The notes: generated by a model from the letters alone, not told the origin. Numbered from the stretch's first letter, positions 1 to 6,559 are shown. The stretch is DNA of 9,483 nucleotides from CANGYM01 sp044372405 (GCA_044372405.1 JBILRW010000045.1:1-9483), one strand, 5' to 3'. Program-made: numbers and translations.

Positions 1-11
1 AAATGGTTATT

Positions 12-58
12 CCCCCCCCCCCCCCCCCGCTTGCGGGGGAGGGTTAGGGTGGGGGTGC
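12..58. repeat. GC-rich intergenic repeat with C17 tract, hairpin and G-quadruplex motif
   Basis: Seventeen consecutive C residues occupy 12-28. The last five, plus GC, form the left arm of an inverted repeat, CCCCCGC-TT-GCGGGGG (24-39). The following bases give four G tracts (35-39, 41-43, 47-49, 51-55) with loops of 1, 3 and 1 bases, which is a canonical G-quadruplex pattern. Read on the minus strand, the segment translates to the HPHPNPPPQAGGG string that often appears as a spurious ORF from dispersed repeats in proteobacterial genomes; that familiarity is from general knowledge, not a search. A degenerate GGGTTAGGGT copy lies just before uvrB near 7471-7480. I see no gene in 1-92. The C-tract length may be partly a sequencing or assembly effect. 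Confidence 0.7.
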
Positions 59-92
59 TGATGGCCGCGAACGATGACGAAGGCGGCTGGGA

Positions 93-320
93 TTAGCATG
101 TCTGTTTTCCCGCCGTTTGCGTTAACTTTTGGGGATCGAAGGGTGTGTTGTTTTTGAGGATCCCAAAGATAATGTGCATGAGTTTGCGCATGATGGCCAC
201 GACGATGACTTTTCCTGGTTTTCCATTTTTTTTCAAGGCATTGCAAAATTTTTTGAAGTAGGGATTGGTGTTTTTGACAGAGATGGTGTTCATGAAGAGG
301 GGGGCGCGTCTCTGTAGGTA
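93..320 (-). pseudogene. IS110-family transposase, C-terminal remnant
   Basis: The minus-strand frame ending at the TAA at 95-93 encodes a stretch that matches the C-terminal end of IS110/IS1111 transposases in pattern: RRAPLFM, then a short Val/Lys/Asn-containing segment, NPYFKKFCNALKKNGKPGKV, an Ala-x-MRKL helix, and a closing LKNNTPFDP. In intact family members this follows the Tnp_20 catalytic region with its conserved Ser. Here everything upstream is gone, since a complete transposase has roughly 300-400 residues and only about 75 remain. Homology seems to begin near 308-320, because the residues encoded above 320 do not resemble the family. No start codon is likely to be used, so this is a dead relic. 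It lies 3' of, and overlaps, the end of the GT-C-like gene in a different frame. The family call rests on remembered motif order, not on a search. Confidence 0.75.
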
Positions 321-1630
321 GTGAGACGCGTCACAAACAAAACAAGCATGATATAACAAAAATAATAGTGCCGCGGCAAAAGATGAACGTGGACAGTGCC
401 ATGATTTTTAATCAAAAAAACCCATAGGCTCGAGATCATCAGCGTTGATAAAAAAAGCAAACAACAATGGCCAAAACAGTGGCCAGGGAATTTTTTTTTG
501 CAGATAAACGTCACCCCCATGGCGAGAATCCCCCAAGCTACAATGGGCAGCATTAAATAATTTCCGCTTCTGCCAATGGGCGCAATATCTCTATTGGGAA
601 GATATTGCTCAAAAGAGACAACATCCGACGTCCACAACGTTAGGTAATCAAAAAGCAACATAAACCTACCCTTGATTGCCCCCAAATCGTTTATGTACTG
701 ACAATAGAGAGAGGTGCAATCGCCACCACTTTTCACTCCCGATATGAAGCTATAGTATTCTTCATTCCCCGTAAGGCGGTAAAGGGCAGAGCCAAAAATA
801 TCCTGAAATGCCATAGTGAAGGACCCATAGTAGGCCACAACCTGCATAAAATGCACGGCATGGGCAAGGGCGAAGCCCACCCCAGCCAGACAACCCAGCA
901 CCAGCCATTGGCGTTTAAGTATTTTGTTGGTGAAGCTTTCCCGACTATGAAACAAAAGGCACACGGCAAGCGGCGTCCCCAAGGCAATAAAAAAATAATC
1001 AAACGTAAAGAGTCCTGTTAAAAAACCAAACAACAGCGCCATCCGTTTTGCACTACCCTGGAGTGTGGTCTGAATATGTTGAAAAACAGGCAGCATCACC
1101 CCAATAAAAGCCAGGCTAACATACAAAGCATAGCCATGATGAGAGAAGGCATGCATGCTATTCCAGCCCATGGGTACAATCAAAAACAAGAGAAGAAACA
1201 AATAGTGCTGCTGTCTTTGTGGCAAGAGCGAAAAGACATGTTTTAAAAAAATAAAAAGCAATACGCCGTTAAGCATGAGGGGAATGATGCGTAAAGGCCG
1301 AGTACTCTCGACGCCAAAAATCTTGCCACCAATACCTGCAATAAAATCGGAAACAGACGGATAATGCGTATAAACAAAGTATTCTTGAGAAGGATTTTGA
1401 ATCACCGTTTCTCCCCACCACCCCACGATCCACTCTTTGGAAATTGTTGCCAACCCTGCATTGTGCAGCAATCCAAAGGTTACAAAATTTTTACCCGAAT
1501 CCGCATGAAACGACTCAGAAAACGGATCGACAAAAGGGGAATACGGTGTTGGTAATAACGCTATCATCCCTATATTGAGCATCATAAAACAGCAGACAGC
1601 CAATAAGGAAAGTTTATTGGTATTGTTCAT
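290..1630 (-). CDS. polytopic GT-C-like glycosyltransferase, probably lipid-linked sugar donor
   Basis: This 446-residue protein is dominated by hydrophobic segments, about ten by eye, starting with an N-terminal membrane helix at residues 7-26. The first extracytoplasmic loop carries an acidic stretch (D44-SGKNF), followed by THYPS at 88-92 and an IFG shortly after. That order resembles the ArnT/PMT/GT39-GT83 type of GT-C enzymes, which move a sugar from a polyprenyl-phosphate carrier to a glycan or lipid on the outer face of the inner membrane. A His-rich late loop, residues 408-424 (KNHGTVHVHLLPRHYYF), is also typical of such proteins. The start ATG lies six bases after the methyltransferase stop, with only a weak GAGAAAA ribosome site, so translational coupling is likely. 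The last residues (about TTYRDAPPSS) are encoded by sequence that belongs to the IS110 remnant, so the native C-terminus may be lost. The precise substrate cannot be told. It could instead be an uncharacterised membrane protein of similar topology. Confidence 0.6.
   Translation of the reverse strand: MNNTNKLSLLAVCCFMMLNIGMIALLPTPYSPFVDPFSESFHADSGKNFVTFGLLHNAGLATISKEWIVGWWGETVIQNPSQEYFVYTHYPSVSDFIAGIGGKIFGVESTRPLRIIPLMLNGVLLFIFLKHVFSLLPQRQQHYLFLLLFLIVPMGWNSMHAFSHHGYALYVSLAFIGVMLPVFQHIQTTLQGSAKRMALLFGFLTGLFTFDYFFIALGTPLAVCLLFHSRESFTNKILKRQWLVLGCLAGVGFALAHAVHFMQVVAYYGSFTMAFQDIFGSALYRLTGNEEYYSFISGVKSGGDCTSLYCQYINDLGAIKGRFMLLFDYLTLWTSDVVSFEQYLPNRDIAPIGRSGNYLMLPIVAWGILAMGVTFICKKKFPGHCFGHCCLLFLSTLMISSLWVFLIKNHGTVHVHLLPRHYYFCYIMLVLFVTRLTTYRDAPPSS
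305..330. repeat. 8-bp inverted repeat at the GT-C gene / IS110 remnant junction
   Basis: CGCGTCTC at 305-312 is the exact reverse complement of GAGACGCG at 323-330, separated by ten bases. It spans the point where transposase similarity starts and the GT-C frame is about to end. Neither side is followed by a T run, so it does not look like an intrinsic terminator. It could be a short duplication or inversion scar from the rearrangement, or chance. Confidence 0.45.
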
Positions 1631-1636
1631 ATTTTC

Positions 1637-2488
1637 TCATTTTTTCTGGGCGATGACTAGCATTTGCCCGCAGGGAATAGTCCAAAGCCGCTTTCTAATA
1701 ACAGATGGAATAAAATATAATGCGGATCCAAGTATGGTAAAAAAAACGCCCTTTCTCCTTGTCTTGAACCAGCCTGCGATATACTCAATACTCAGAATTT
1801 TTGGAAAGGTACGAACGAGGGGCTCTTGAAAAGATGCTTTCTGCAGAACGTACTGGATGGTTTTCGGGGAAAAATAAAAAAGGTGCTCTATTAAGTAATG
1901 GGGCCATGCTTTGCCCATGGTCTTTCGTAATGATCCTCCCACATTAGGTAGTACCAGCACAAGCTTTCCATTAGGCTTTAAGTATTTTTGTAAATTACTT
2001 AGTATTTGAATGGGATCTCTTGTGTGTTCTAAAACATCAATCATAAAAACTGCGTCAAAACAAACATCTGAAAAAGGAGCCTCCGAGAGTTCGCCGCAGT
2101 GAATGTTCTCCAAGCCAAATTCTTTTTGGCATAATGCTGCTGCATAAGAAGAGCAATCAATCCCATAAACCGTATGGCCTGCTGTTTGCAAAACTCTTAG
2201 CAAGTCTCCCTCCGCACAACCAATATCTAAAACTGTTGCTTGTGAGGATAAGTGAACTTTTGCAAGGATAGCCTCAAAGGTTTTTTGTTTCATGGCACTA
2301 TAGCCAACCCCTGCACTCTGCATTCTGCTCTCATGGTACTGAGACCCATAAATCTCCCCCAACACCGCATCATCCGGTTGGGGGGACAGCCATTCTAATC
2401 CACAGGCTTTGCAGCGCAGAAGAGGGTATTCTCCTATATCAAAGCGATGGATCACTTCAGGGCTATGACACAAATAACAGGATTCCAT
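1637..2488 (-). CDS. class I SAM-dependent methyltransferase with N-terminal zinc-ribbon-like domain
   Basis: The protein has 283 residues from the ATG at 2488. Residues 4-7 (CYLC) and 26-29 (CKAC) form two Cys-x2-Cys pairs typical of the small zinc-binding module that precedes many Methyltransf_23/11 proteins in surface-polysaccharide clusters. The Rossmann methyltransferase core follows: motif I VLDIGCAEGD (about 86-95), the acidic end of strand 2 at D111 (YGID), MIDVLEH at 149-155, and LKPNGKLVLVLPN around 170-182. It should methylate a sugar, sugar nucleotide or glycan end using S-adenosylmethionine in the cytoplasm. An in-frame ATG exists upstream at 2548, inside the GT9 gene, but the start at 2488 is preferred. 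It follows AGGAG (2501-2497) at good spacing, lies one base after the GT9 stop, and puts the Cys module at the N-terminus, as in relatives. The exact acceptor is unknown. Confidence 0.8.
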   Translation of the reverse strand: MESCYLCHSPEVIHRFDIGEYPLLRCKACGLEWLSPQPDDAVLGEIYGSQYHESRMQSAGVGYSAMKQKTFEAILAKVHLSSQATVLDIGCAEGDLLRVLQTAGHTVYGIDCSSYAAALCQKEFGLENIHCGELSEAPFSDVCFDAVFMIDVLEHTRDPIQILSNLQKYLKPNGKLVLVLPNVGGSLRKTMGKAWPHYLIEHLFYFSPKTIQYVLQKASFQEPLVRTFPKILSIEYIAGWFKTRRKGVFFTILGSALYFIPSVIRKRLWTIPCGQMLVIAQKK

Positions 2489-2489
2489 T

Positions 2490-3746
2490 TTAGTTTCTCC
2501 TAATCGCGCTGAAGGGCTCTTCCGTGGTGCCATAAAGCAGCGTTTCAATAGGGGTTTTTAGGGGTGGCTCACTGCCATTTAAAATTAAGTGGGCCATTTG
2601 CAGCACTTCGTCAACACTGATGAGTTTCATACAAATGTTGTTGCCATTACAGGGGGCCTTGTCAAAAATATGCACACACGGGCTGCAATAGACACTTTTG
2701 TAGACGGGATAGAAGTTTTGCTGGAACTTCATGGTGTATTGCCGTGGGTGGGTTGCCCCAAACAACGCCAGTGTTTTGACATTCAGTGCCAACGCTATAT
2801 GCATAGGGCCAGTATCGTTAGCCACAATCATGCGCGTATGCGCCACAACATTAAGAAATTCGGCCAGATTGAAAAGACCTGCACTATTGATCATGCGGTC
2901 ACTTTCGATGCCCTCGACAATGGCGGCACAGGCTTTCTTTTCTGCGGGGGTACCACAAAAAATCAAAGTTGTATCCGGATAGCATTTCGCAAGGCGCATT
3001 GCCAATTCCCGAAAAGAATCACCAGACCACCGCCGCTCTTGCCCTAAATCTGACGTATTAGACGCAAACAAAATATAGTTTTTGTCGCGCAGTGCAGGCA
3101 ATTTTGCACACGCTGTTTCCCATGCGTCAGGGTTTATGGCGAGCGGCGGGAGTTTATCTTCAATACTGGATTCGGGAATATCCATGAGTAAGGCCAGTTG
3201 CGTAAAAATACGGTGGCGAGGGGCAAAGCTGTTATAATACGCCATATGGGTATAAATCCCCACGCGCAAAATATCCGAGCCTTTCGTATAATAGCCCAAA
3301 CGATTACGCCCCATACTGGTAATAGCCAGAATGTTACTGAGCTGCGAATAGACCTCTAAATTCAAGAACGCATCCACTTTTAACGTCCAACACCGGGCAA
3401 TAAGCCGCAAAACGCTTTTGAACAACAAAAGCGGCGTTTTATCGTCAAGGAGAAGAATCTCATCAATCAGCGGAATCGCCTCACAGGTGCCTTTGCCCGC
3501 ATTTGTAGTCACATACACGATTTTTGCCTGGGGGTAGTGTTTTTTTAAGGCCTGGAGCAGAGGGGTCGATTGAATAATCCCGCCTAGCCCCAATAATTTA
3601 CACACCATAATGGTTTTGACGCTCTCGCCAAAGGCATGATCGCGGCGCAAGATCTTACCCAAAACCTGCGAGGCAAGGTTCAACACGTGCACAATCGGGG
3701 TGCCAACAATCCGATCAATCAGGATTTTTGTGTTAAGAGATAACAT
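2490..3746 (-). CDS. glycosyltransferase family 9 (ADP-heptose:LPS heptosyltransferase-like)
   Basis: The protein has 418 residues. The GT-B layout of family 9 is readable: an N-terminal domain starting IMVCKLLGLGG (46-56) then TPLLQALK (61-68), and a C-terminal domain with RRWSGDSFRELA (238-249), FCGTPAEK (263-270), NDTGPMHIALAL (310-321) and ALFGATHP (327-334), the nucleotide-sugar binding signature. Family members add heptose or related sugars to the lipopolysaccharide core on the cytoplasmic face of the inner membrane. Two things are unusual. The position normally holding the loop Asp (GxGD) is Gly56. A Cys cluster (C354, C357, C366, C372) follows the donor site; I recall this cluster from a GT9 branch with GxGS/GxGG loops, so it may be a subfamily mark. 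The start is the first ATG after an in-frame TAA. An AAAGGAG lies 20 bases upstream, too far for an ideal site. It is the first gene of the tight glycan trio. Confidence 0.85.
   Translation of the reverse strand: MLSLNTKILIDRIVGTPIVHVLNLASQVLGKILRRDHAFGESVKTIMVCKLLGLGGIIQSTPLLQALKKHYPQAKIVYVTTNAGKGTCEAIPLIDEILLLDDKTPLLLFKSVLRLIARCWTLKVDAFLNLEVYSQLSNILAITSMGRNRLGYYTKGSDILRVGIYTHMAYYNSFAPRHRIFTQLALLMDIPESSIEDKLPPLAINPDAWETACAKLPALRDKNYILFASNTSDLGQERRWSGDSFRELAMRLAKCYPDTTLIFCGTPAEKKACAAIVEGIESDRMINSAGLFNLAEFLNVVAHTRMIVANDTGPMHIALALNVKTLALFGATHPRQYTMKFQQNFYPVYKSVYCSPCVHIFDKAPCNGNNICMKLISVDEVLQMAHLILNGSEPPLKTPIETLLYGTTEEPFSAIRRN
2497..2501 (-). promoter_or_regulatory. ribosome binding site that fixes the methyltransferase start
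   Basis: On the minus strand AGGAG lies eight bases before the ATG at 2488 and inside the last codons of the GT9 gene. No comparable site precedes the longer in-frame start at 2548. Stop and start are one base apart, which suggests translational coupling. Confidence 0.75.
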
Positions 3747-3820
3747 AGGTTTATCTTATAGTCCATCTCCTTTAAAACAAAGTAAATTGTGCTTTGTTGT
3801 GCTTGGTTTGGCTTACCACC

Positions 3821-4507
3821 CTACCCCCCACACGGAACCCCCCGCCCCAGCGCAATCCCCGCGGGCGACACCGTGCAGGTATAGGCCAGCATCATGACCC
3901 CGGCTTTTTGGGCCGCCTCAAACGCCGCAGCATAAGTGGGATCAATATCGCGGGCCACGGTGAAACGGTCCACATCCGCCCGCTGGCCGATATAAATCAA
4001 CGCAGCGTGGTGGCCCAGGGTTGTTAGGTGTGTTAGTTCTTTCAGGTGTTTCGCCCCCCGGGCTGTCACGGCATCGGGAAATTCCAGCAGGCCCGGCTGG
4101 CGTTTCATGTGGGCATTTTTGACCTCAACATAACCCCACTGCGGCAAAAAGAAGTCCAGTCGGCTTTGTCCCACGGTGGTTTCGGGTTTCACGTCGGTGT
4201 AGCCAACAATTTCAGGGAAAACACGGTCGCTTAGGGCTGCTTTCACCAAACGGTTGGGGTGTTGGGTGTTGATCCCAATCCAGGTATCCTCCGCATAAAC
4301 CATTTCGGCCGTCAGGGGATACGTACGTTTGGGGCCCGGATGATACGACAATAAAACCGGCATCCCCGGATCACACACGCCCATCAGGGATCCCGAGTTG
4401 GGGCAATGGGCGGTAACGGTTTCCCCCGTATCCAGCTGCACATCCATTAAAAACCGTTTGTAGCGTCGAATCAAACGGCCCGAAACCGTCTGGCCAAAGG
4501 TGATCAT
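3821..4507 (-). CDS. sfsA: SfsA family protein (sugar fermentation stimulation protein, nuclease-like fold)
   Basis: The 228 residues match the usual family length (about 234 in E. coli). The order of conserved blocks is complete: RRYKRFLMDV (14-23) and TAHCPNSGSL (32-41) in the N-terminal OB-like part, ANRL-equivalent PNRL, SRLDFFLPQW and YVEVKN in the PD-(D/E)xK-like core, then FPDAVTARGAKHLKEL and MLAYTC near the end. The Asp of LDF and the Glu and Lys of EVK would be the nuclease-type active site. SfsA was named for a maltose phenotype in E. coli and has been reported to bind DNA; the biochemical role remains poorly defined. Its ATG overlaps the lipoprotein stop in an ATGA (4504-4507), so the two are probably translationally coupled. 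It ends 74 bases before the GT9 gene, and the base composition changes across that gap. Confidence 0.95.
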   Translation of the reverse strand: MITFGQTVSGRLIRRYKRFLMDVQLDTGETVTAHCPNSGSLMGVCDPGMPVLLSYHPGPKRTYPLTAEMVYAEDTWIGINTQHPNRLVKAALSDRVFPEIVGYTDVKPETTVGQSRLDFFLPQWGYVEVKNAHMKRQPGLLEFPDAVTARGAKHLKELTHLTTLGHHAALIYIGQRADVDRFTVARDIDPTYAAAFEAAQKAGVMMLAYTCTVSPAGIALGRGVPCGG

Positions 4508-5715
4508 GGCGCAAACCGCTGGGGGGCGGGGGTGATGAGCTCCAGGTTGCCTTGGTCTTTTCTGTAAATGGCCAAGGCGCGCTCGATGGTTCCTTGGGTC
4601 TGGAACCGGAACAGACCCACTAAACCCTGGAATCCGGATGGATTTTTCAGAGCACTTTGGGTCTCTCCCCCCTCTTGTGCCAAATACCCCGCCAGCGAAA
4701 TCATGTCATAGGCAATGACGTCCAAACGCGATGGAGCCCGGCCCAGAGCCCCCTGATAATACTGCTGGACTTGATCCCAAACGCTGCGGTCCACATCGGC
4801 GAAAAACAGGGGCTTGGTTGTGGCATTGGCCAGGGCGGGGGTGATGATGTCGGTGGCCTGGCCCTCTATGATCGGCAAAACGGTTTTCAGTTGGGATCCG
4901 GACAGGGCCACAACGGTGGTGAAGGCATTGCCCGAGGGCCCTGTCACGCACCCTGCTGTGGATGCGGCGGCTTTGGTTAATGTGGGGTTGAGATCCTTAA
5001 ACGAAGCCTCTTGATAAGAAAAGGTCCCTAAAATACGGGCTCCCTTGGCAGAAAGGGCGCTCTTTAGCGTTTCTTCCAGGGCATATCCCGCCTTGGTGGC
5101 GGGCAGGATCAGGAAATGACATGATCCCGCAGCGGCCAGGGCTTTGGTGGCGGCCAGGACTTCCGCAAAGGGATCAAACCCCGCTACAAACAGGGGGGGC
5201 GCCGCAATGGTCATGGTATTGGAAAACGTCACCAGGGCCGGGGCGCCCGGGGTGGTGGCTAGGGCAGCCTTCAGAATCTGCGCCTGTTCCGCAAAAACAG
5301 GACCGATGACAAAATTCACACGTTCCTTCATCAGGCGGTCTTTCAGGGCCGGTGCTGTGCCCTGGGATAACGTCGCGCTGTCGATGACGGTGACATGTAA
5401 CCGTTTGGCATTGGGCAGGCGCGCCAGGGACAGGGCGGCACTTTCCGCCAGCGATTGCCCCAGAGCCTGATGTTTTCCGGATTGGGGAATGAGGAGAGCC
5501 ACATGAAACCCTTCCCCTGAAAAAGAGGAGGCTGAAGACGGCCCTCCTTCGGGCATCACGACAACATTATCTGACGGTAAAGACGGGGAGGATCGAGGGG
5601 CGATTTGCGTCAGAGCCTTGGGGGGATTGCGAAGGGAAACGTTCGTATCCACCGGCATGGCACAATTTGACAGCAGCATCACGATCAGGGATAGTATCAG
5701 GTATTGCTTGATCAT
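4504..5715 (-). CDS. LpoA-like penicillin-binding protein activator, outer-membrane lipoprotein
   Basis: From the ATG at 5715 the product has 403 residues. A typical lipoprotein signal (MIKQ, hydrophobic core 5-15) leads to LLSNC with Cys18. The residue after Cys is Ala, not Asp, which favours outer-membrane sorting. Asn directly before the Cys is atypical, as Gly, Ala or Ser is usual. A Ser/Pro-rich linker runs to about residue 70. Then comes a periplasmic-binding-protein type 1 fold: HVALLIPQSGKHQALGQSL, FVIGPVFAEQ, ALVTFSN, LFVAGFDP, and later VIAYDMISLAGYL and QGLVGLFRF. Such proteins correspond to the C-terminal half of E. coli LpoA, which activates PBP1A in peptidoglycan synthesis. The long N-terminal helical domain is absent, as in the shorter alphaproteobacterial form. 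The start is chosen because of the signal peptide and a GAGGA ribosome site about eight bases upstream; the longer upstream frame is antisense to rsmI. Binding partners cannot be read from the sequence. Confidence 0.85.
   Translation of the reverse strand: MIKQYLILSLIVMLLSNCAMPVDTNVSLRNPPKALTQIAPRSSPSLPSDNVVVMPEGGPSSASSFSGEGFHVALLIPQSGKHQALGQSLAESAALSLARLPNAKRLHVTVIDSATLSQGTAPALKDRLMKERVNFVIGPVFAEQAQILKAALATTPGAPALVTFSNTMTIAAPPLFVAGFDPFAEVLAATKALAAAGSCHFLILPATKAGYALEETLKSALSAKGARILGTFSYQEASFKDLNPTLTKAAASTAGCVTGPSGNAFTTVVALSGSQLKTVLPIIEGQATDIITPALANATTKPLFFADVDRSVWDQVQQYYQGALGRAPSRLDVIAYDMISLAGYLAQEGGETQSALKNPSGFQGLVGLFRFQTQGTIERALAIYRKDQGNLELITPAPQRFAP
5667..5695 (+). promoter_or_regulatory. 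candidate sigma70-type promoter for rsmI-yraN
   Basis: A perfect TTGACA (5667-5672) is followed after 17 bases by GATAGT (5690-5695), four of six to TATAAT. Transcription would begin near 5702, leaving a leader of only 12-18 bases. The -35 box lies inside the lipobox codons of the divergent lipoprotein gene. This is motif matching only. Confidence 0.5.
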
Positions 5716-6559
5716 GGTTATGTCCTCTCTTTCCTCTGGTTTGTACCTTGTTGCCACCCCCATTGGCAATTTAAAAGATATGACGCTGCGCGCCCTGGAT
5801 GTGCTGCGCCAGGTGGATATTGTGGCGTGTGAAGACACCCGCACCAGCCGTACGTTGTTGCAACATTACGACATTCGCCCCCCGCGCCTGATGACGTATC
5901 ACGATTTTTCCGATGAAGGGCAACGACAATCCATCATCGCGTCTATTGAGGGCGGTGCTGCTGTGGCCCTCATCAGCGATGCGGGCACCCCCCTGATTGC
6001 GGATCCGGGATATAAACTCGTTCGGGCGTGTCACGAGCAAACTATACCCGTTATTTCCATACCCGGGGCGTGCGCGGCTGTGGCCGCCCTCACCATGGCG
6101 GGCCTGCCCACGGATCGTTTTTTGTTTGTGGGGTTTGTGAGTGAAAAAAAAGTGGATTGGCCACGGGAAACCACCGTGGTGGGGTATGTTGCGTGTCATG
6201 ATGTGACAAAGGTGCTCACGACTCTTGGGGATCGTTTTGGGGATCAGATCCAGTTGTCACTCTGCCGTGAAATCACCAAGTTGCATGAGGGGATATTGAT
6301 GGGAAGCCCTGCCCTTGTGATGCAAACCCTGGGCGAACGCGCGGCCAAGGACCCCAAAATCATGGGCGGCGAATGGGTTTTGGTGGCCCATCTGGCGGCG
6401 GAAATTTTAGATATGAAAACCATTGAACATCAAATGAAAACCCTGGTGGCGGATCATGGCGTGAAAGAGGCCGTCAGCATCGCCCAGGGGCTGTGGGAGT
6501 TGCCCCGGAAAACCCTTTATACGTTGGCCTTGAGGTTGGCCAAGGAAGATACGCCATGA
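5714..6559 (+). CDS. rsmI: 16S rRNA (cytidine(1402)-2'-O)-methyltransferase, variant
   Basis: RsmI 2'-O-methylates C1402 in the decoding centre of 16S rRNA using S-adenosylmethionine. Numbered from the ATG at 5720, the tetrapyrrole-methylase fold is clear: LYLVATPIGNLKDMTLRAL (8-26), VACEDTRTSRTLLQHY (35-50), ISDAGTPLIADPGY (85-98), IPGACAAVAAL (114-124), AGLPTDRF (127-134), then LCREITKLHE (181-190) and GGEWVLV (216-222). About 280 residues is normal. The section between GF and REITK is about eight residues shorter than in E. coli, and the usual FYE-x-x-HR block reads YVACHDVTK (156-164). Two starts are possible, 5714 (MVMSS) and 5720 (MSS). I chose 5714 because an AGG lies 12 bases before it, but neither has a strong site. 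The longer frame from 5618 only adds codons antisense to the lipoprotein signal. It overlaps yraN by four bases. Confidence 0.9.
   Translation: MVMSSLSSGLYLVATPIGNLKDMTLRALDVLRQVDIVACEDTRTSRTLLQHYDIRPPRLMTYHDFSDEGQRQSIIASIEGGAAVALISDAGTPLIADPGYKLVRACHEQTIPVISIPGACAAVAALTMAGLPTDRFLFVGFVSEKKVDWPRETTVVGYVACHDVTKVLTTLGDRFGDQIQLSLCREITKLHEGILMGSPALVMQTLGERAAKDPKIMGGEWVLVAHLAAEILDMKTIEHQMKTLVADHGVKEAVSIAQGLWELPRKTLYTLALRLAKEDTP
5740..5769 (-). promoter_or_regulatory. candidate promoter for the lipoprotein-sfsA unit
   Basis: On the minus strand TTGCCA (5769-5764, five of six to consensus) is followed after 18 bases by TACAAA (5745-5740, four of six). The start would fall near 5733, giving a short leader containing the GAGGA ribosome site. 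It lies within the first codons of rsmI. Weaker than its divergent counterpart. Confidence 0.35.

Noticed and set aside
7..246. 79-residue minus-strand ORF ending in a Pro/Gly-rich tail
   Set aside because: It is a shifted frame over the transposase relic plus the GC repeat; the HPHPNPPPQAGGG tail is a common repeat artefact.
129..317. Plus-strand ORF of 62 residues
   Set aside because: It is antisense to the IS110 remnant, whose motif order is convincing; no family features in the plus-strand product.
1149..1158. GCATGCATGC perfect palindrome
   Set aside because: Lies in the middle of the GT-C coding region and is explained by codons for Met-His-Ala; no partner sites.
2589..3047. Plus-strand ORF of 152 residues
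   Set aside because: Antisense to the well-supported GT9 gene; composition mirrors that gene.
3776..3798. Inverted repeat AACAAAG / CTTTGTT between sfsA and the GT9 gene as a terminator
   Set aside because: The stem is seven pairs with only two G-C pairs, and it has no proper T run after it; too weak to call.
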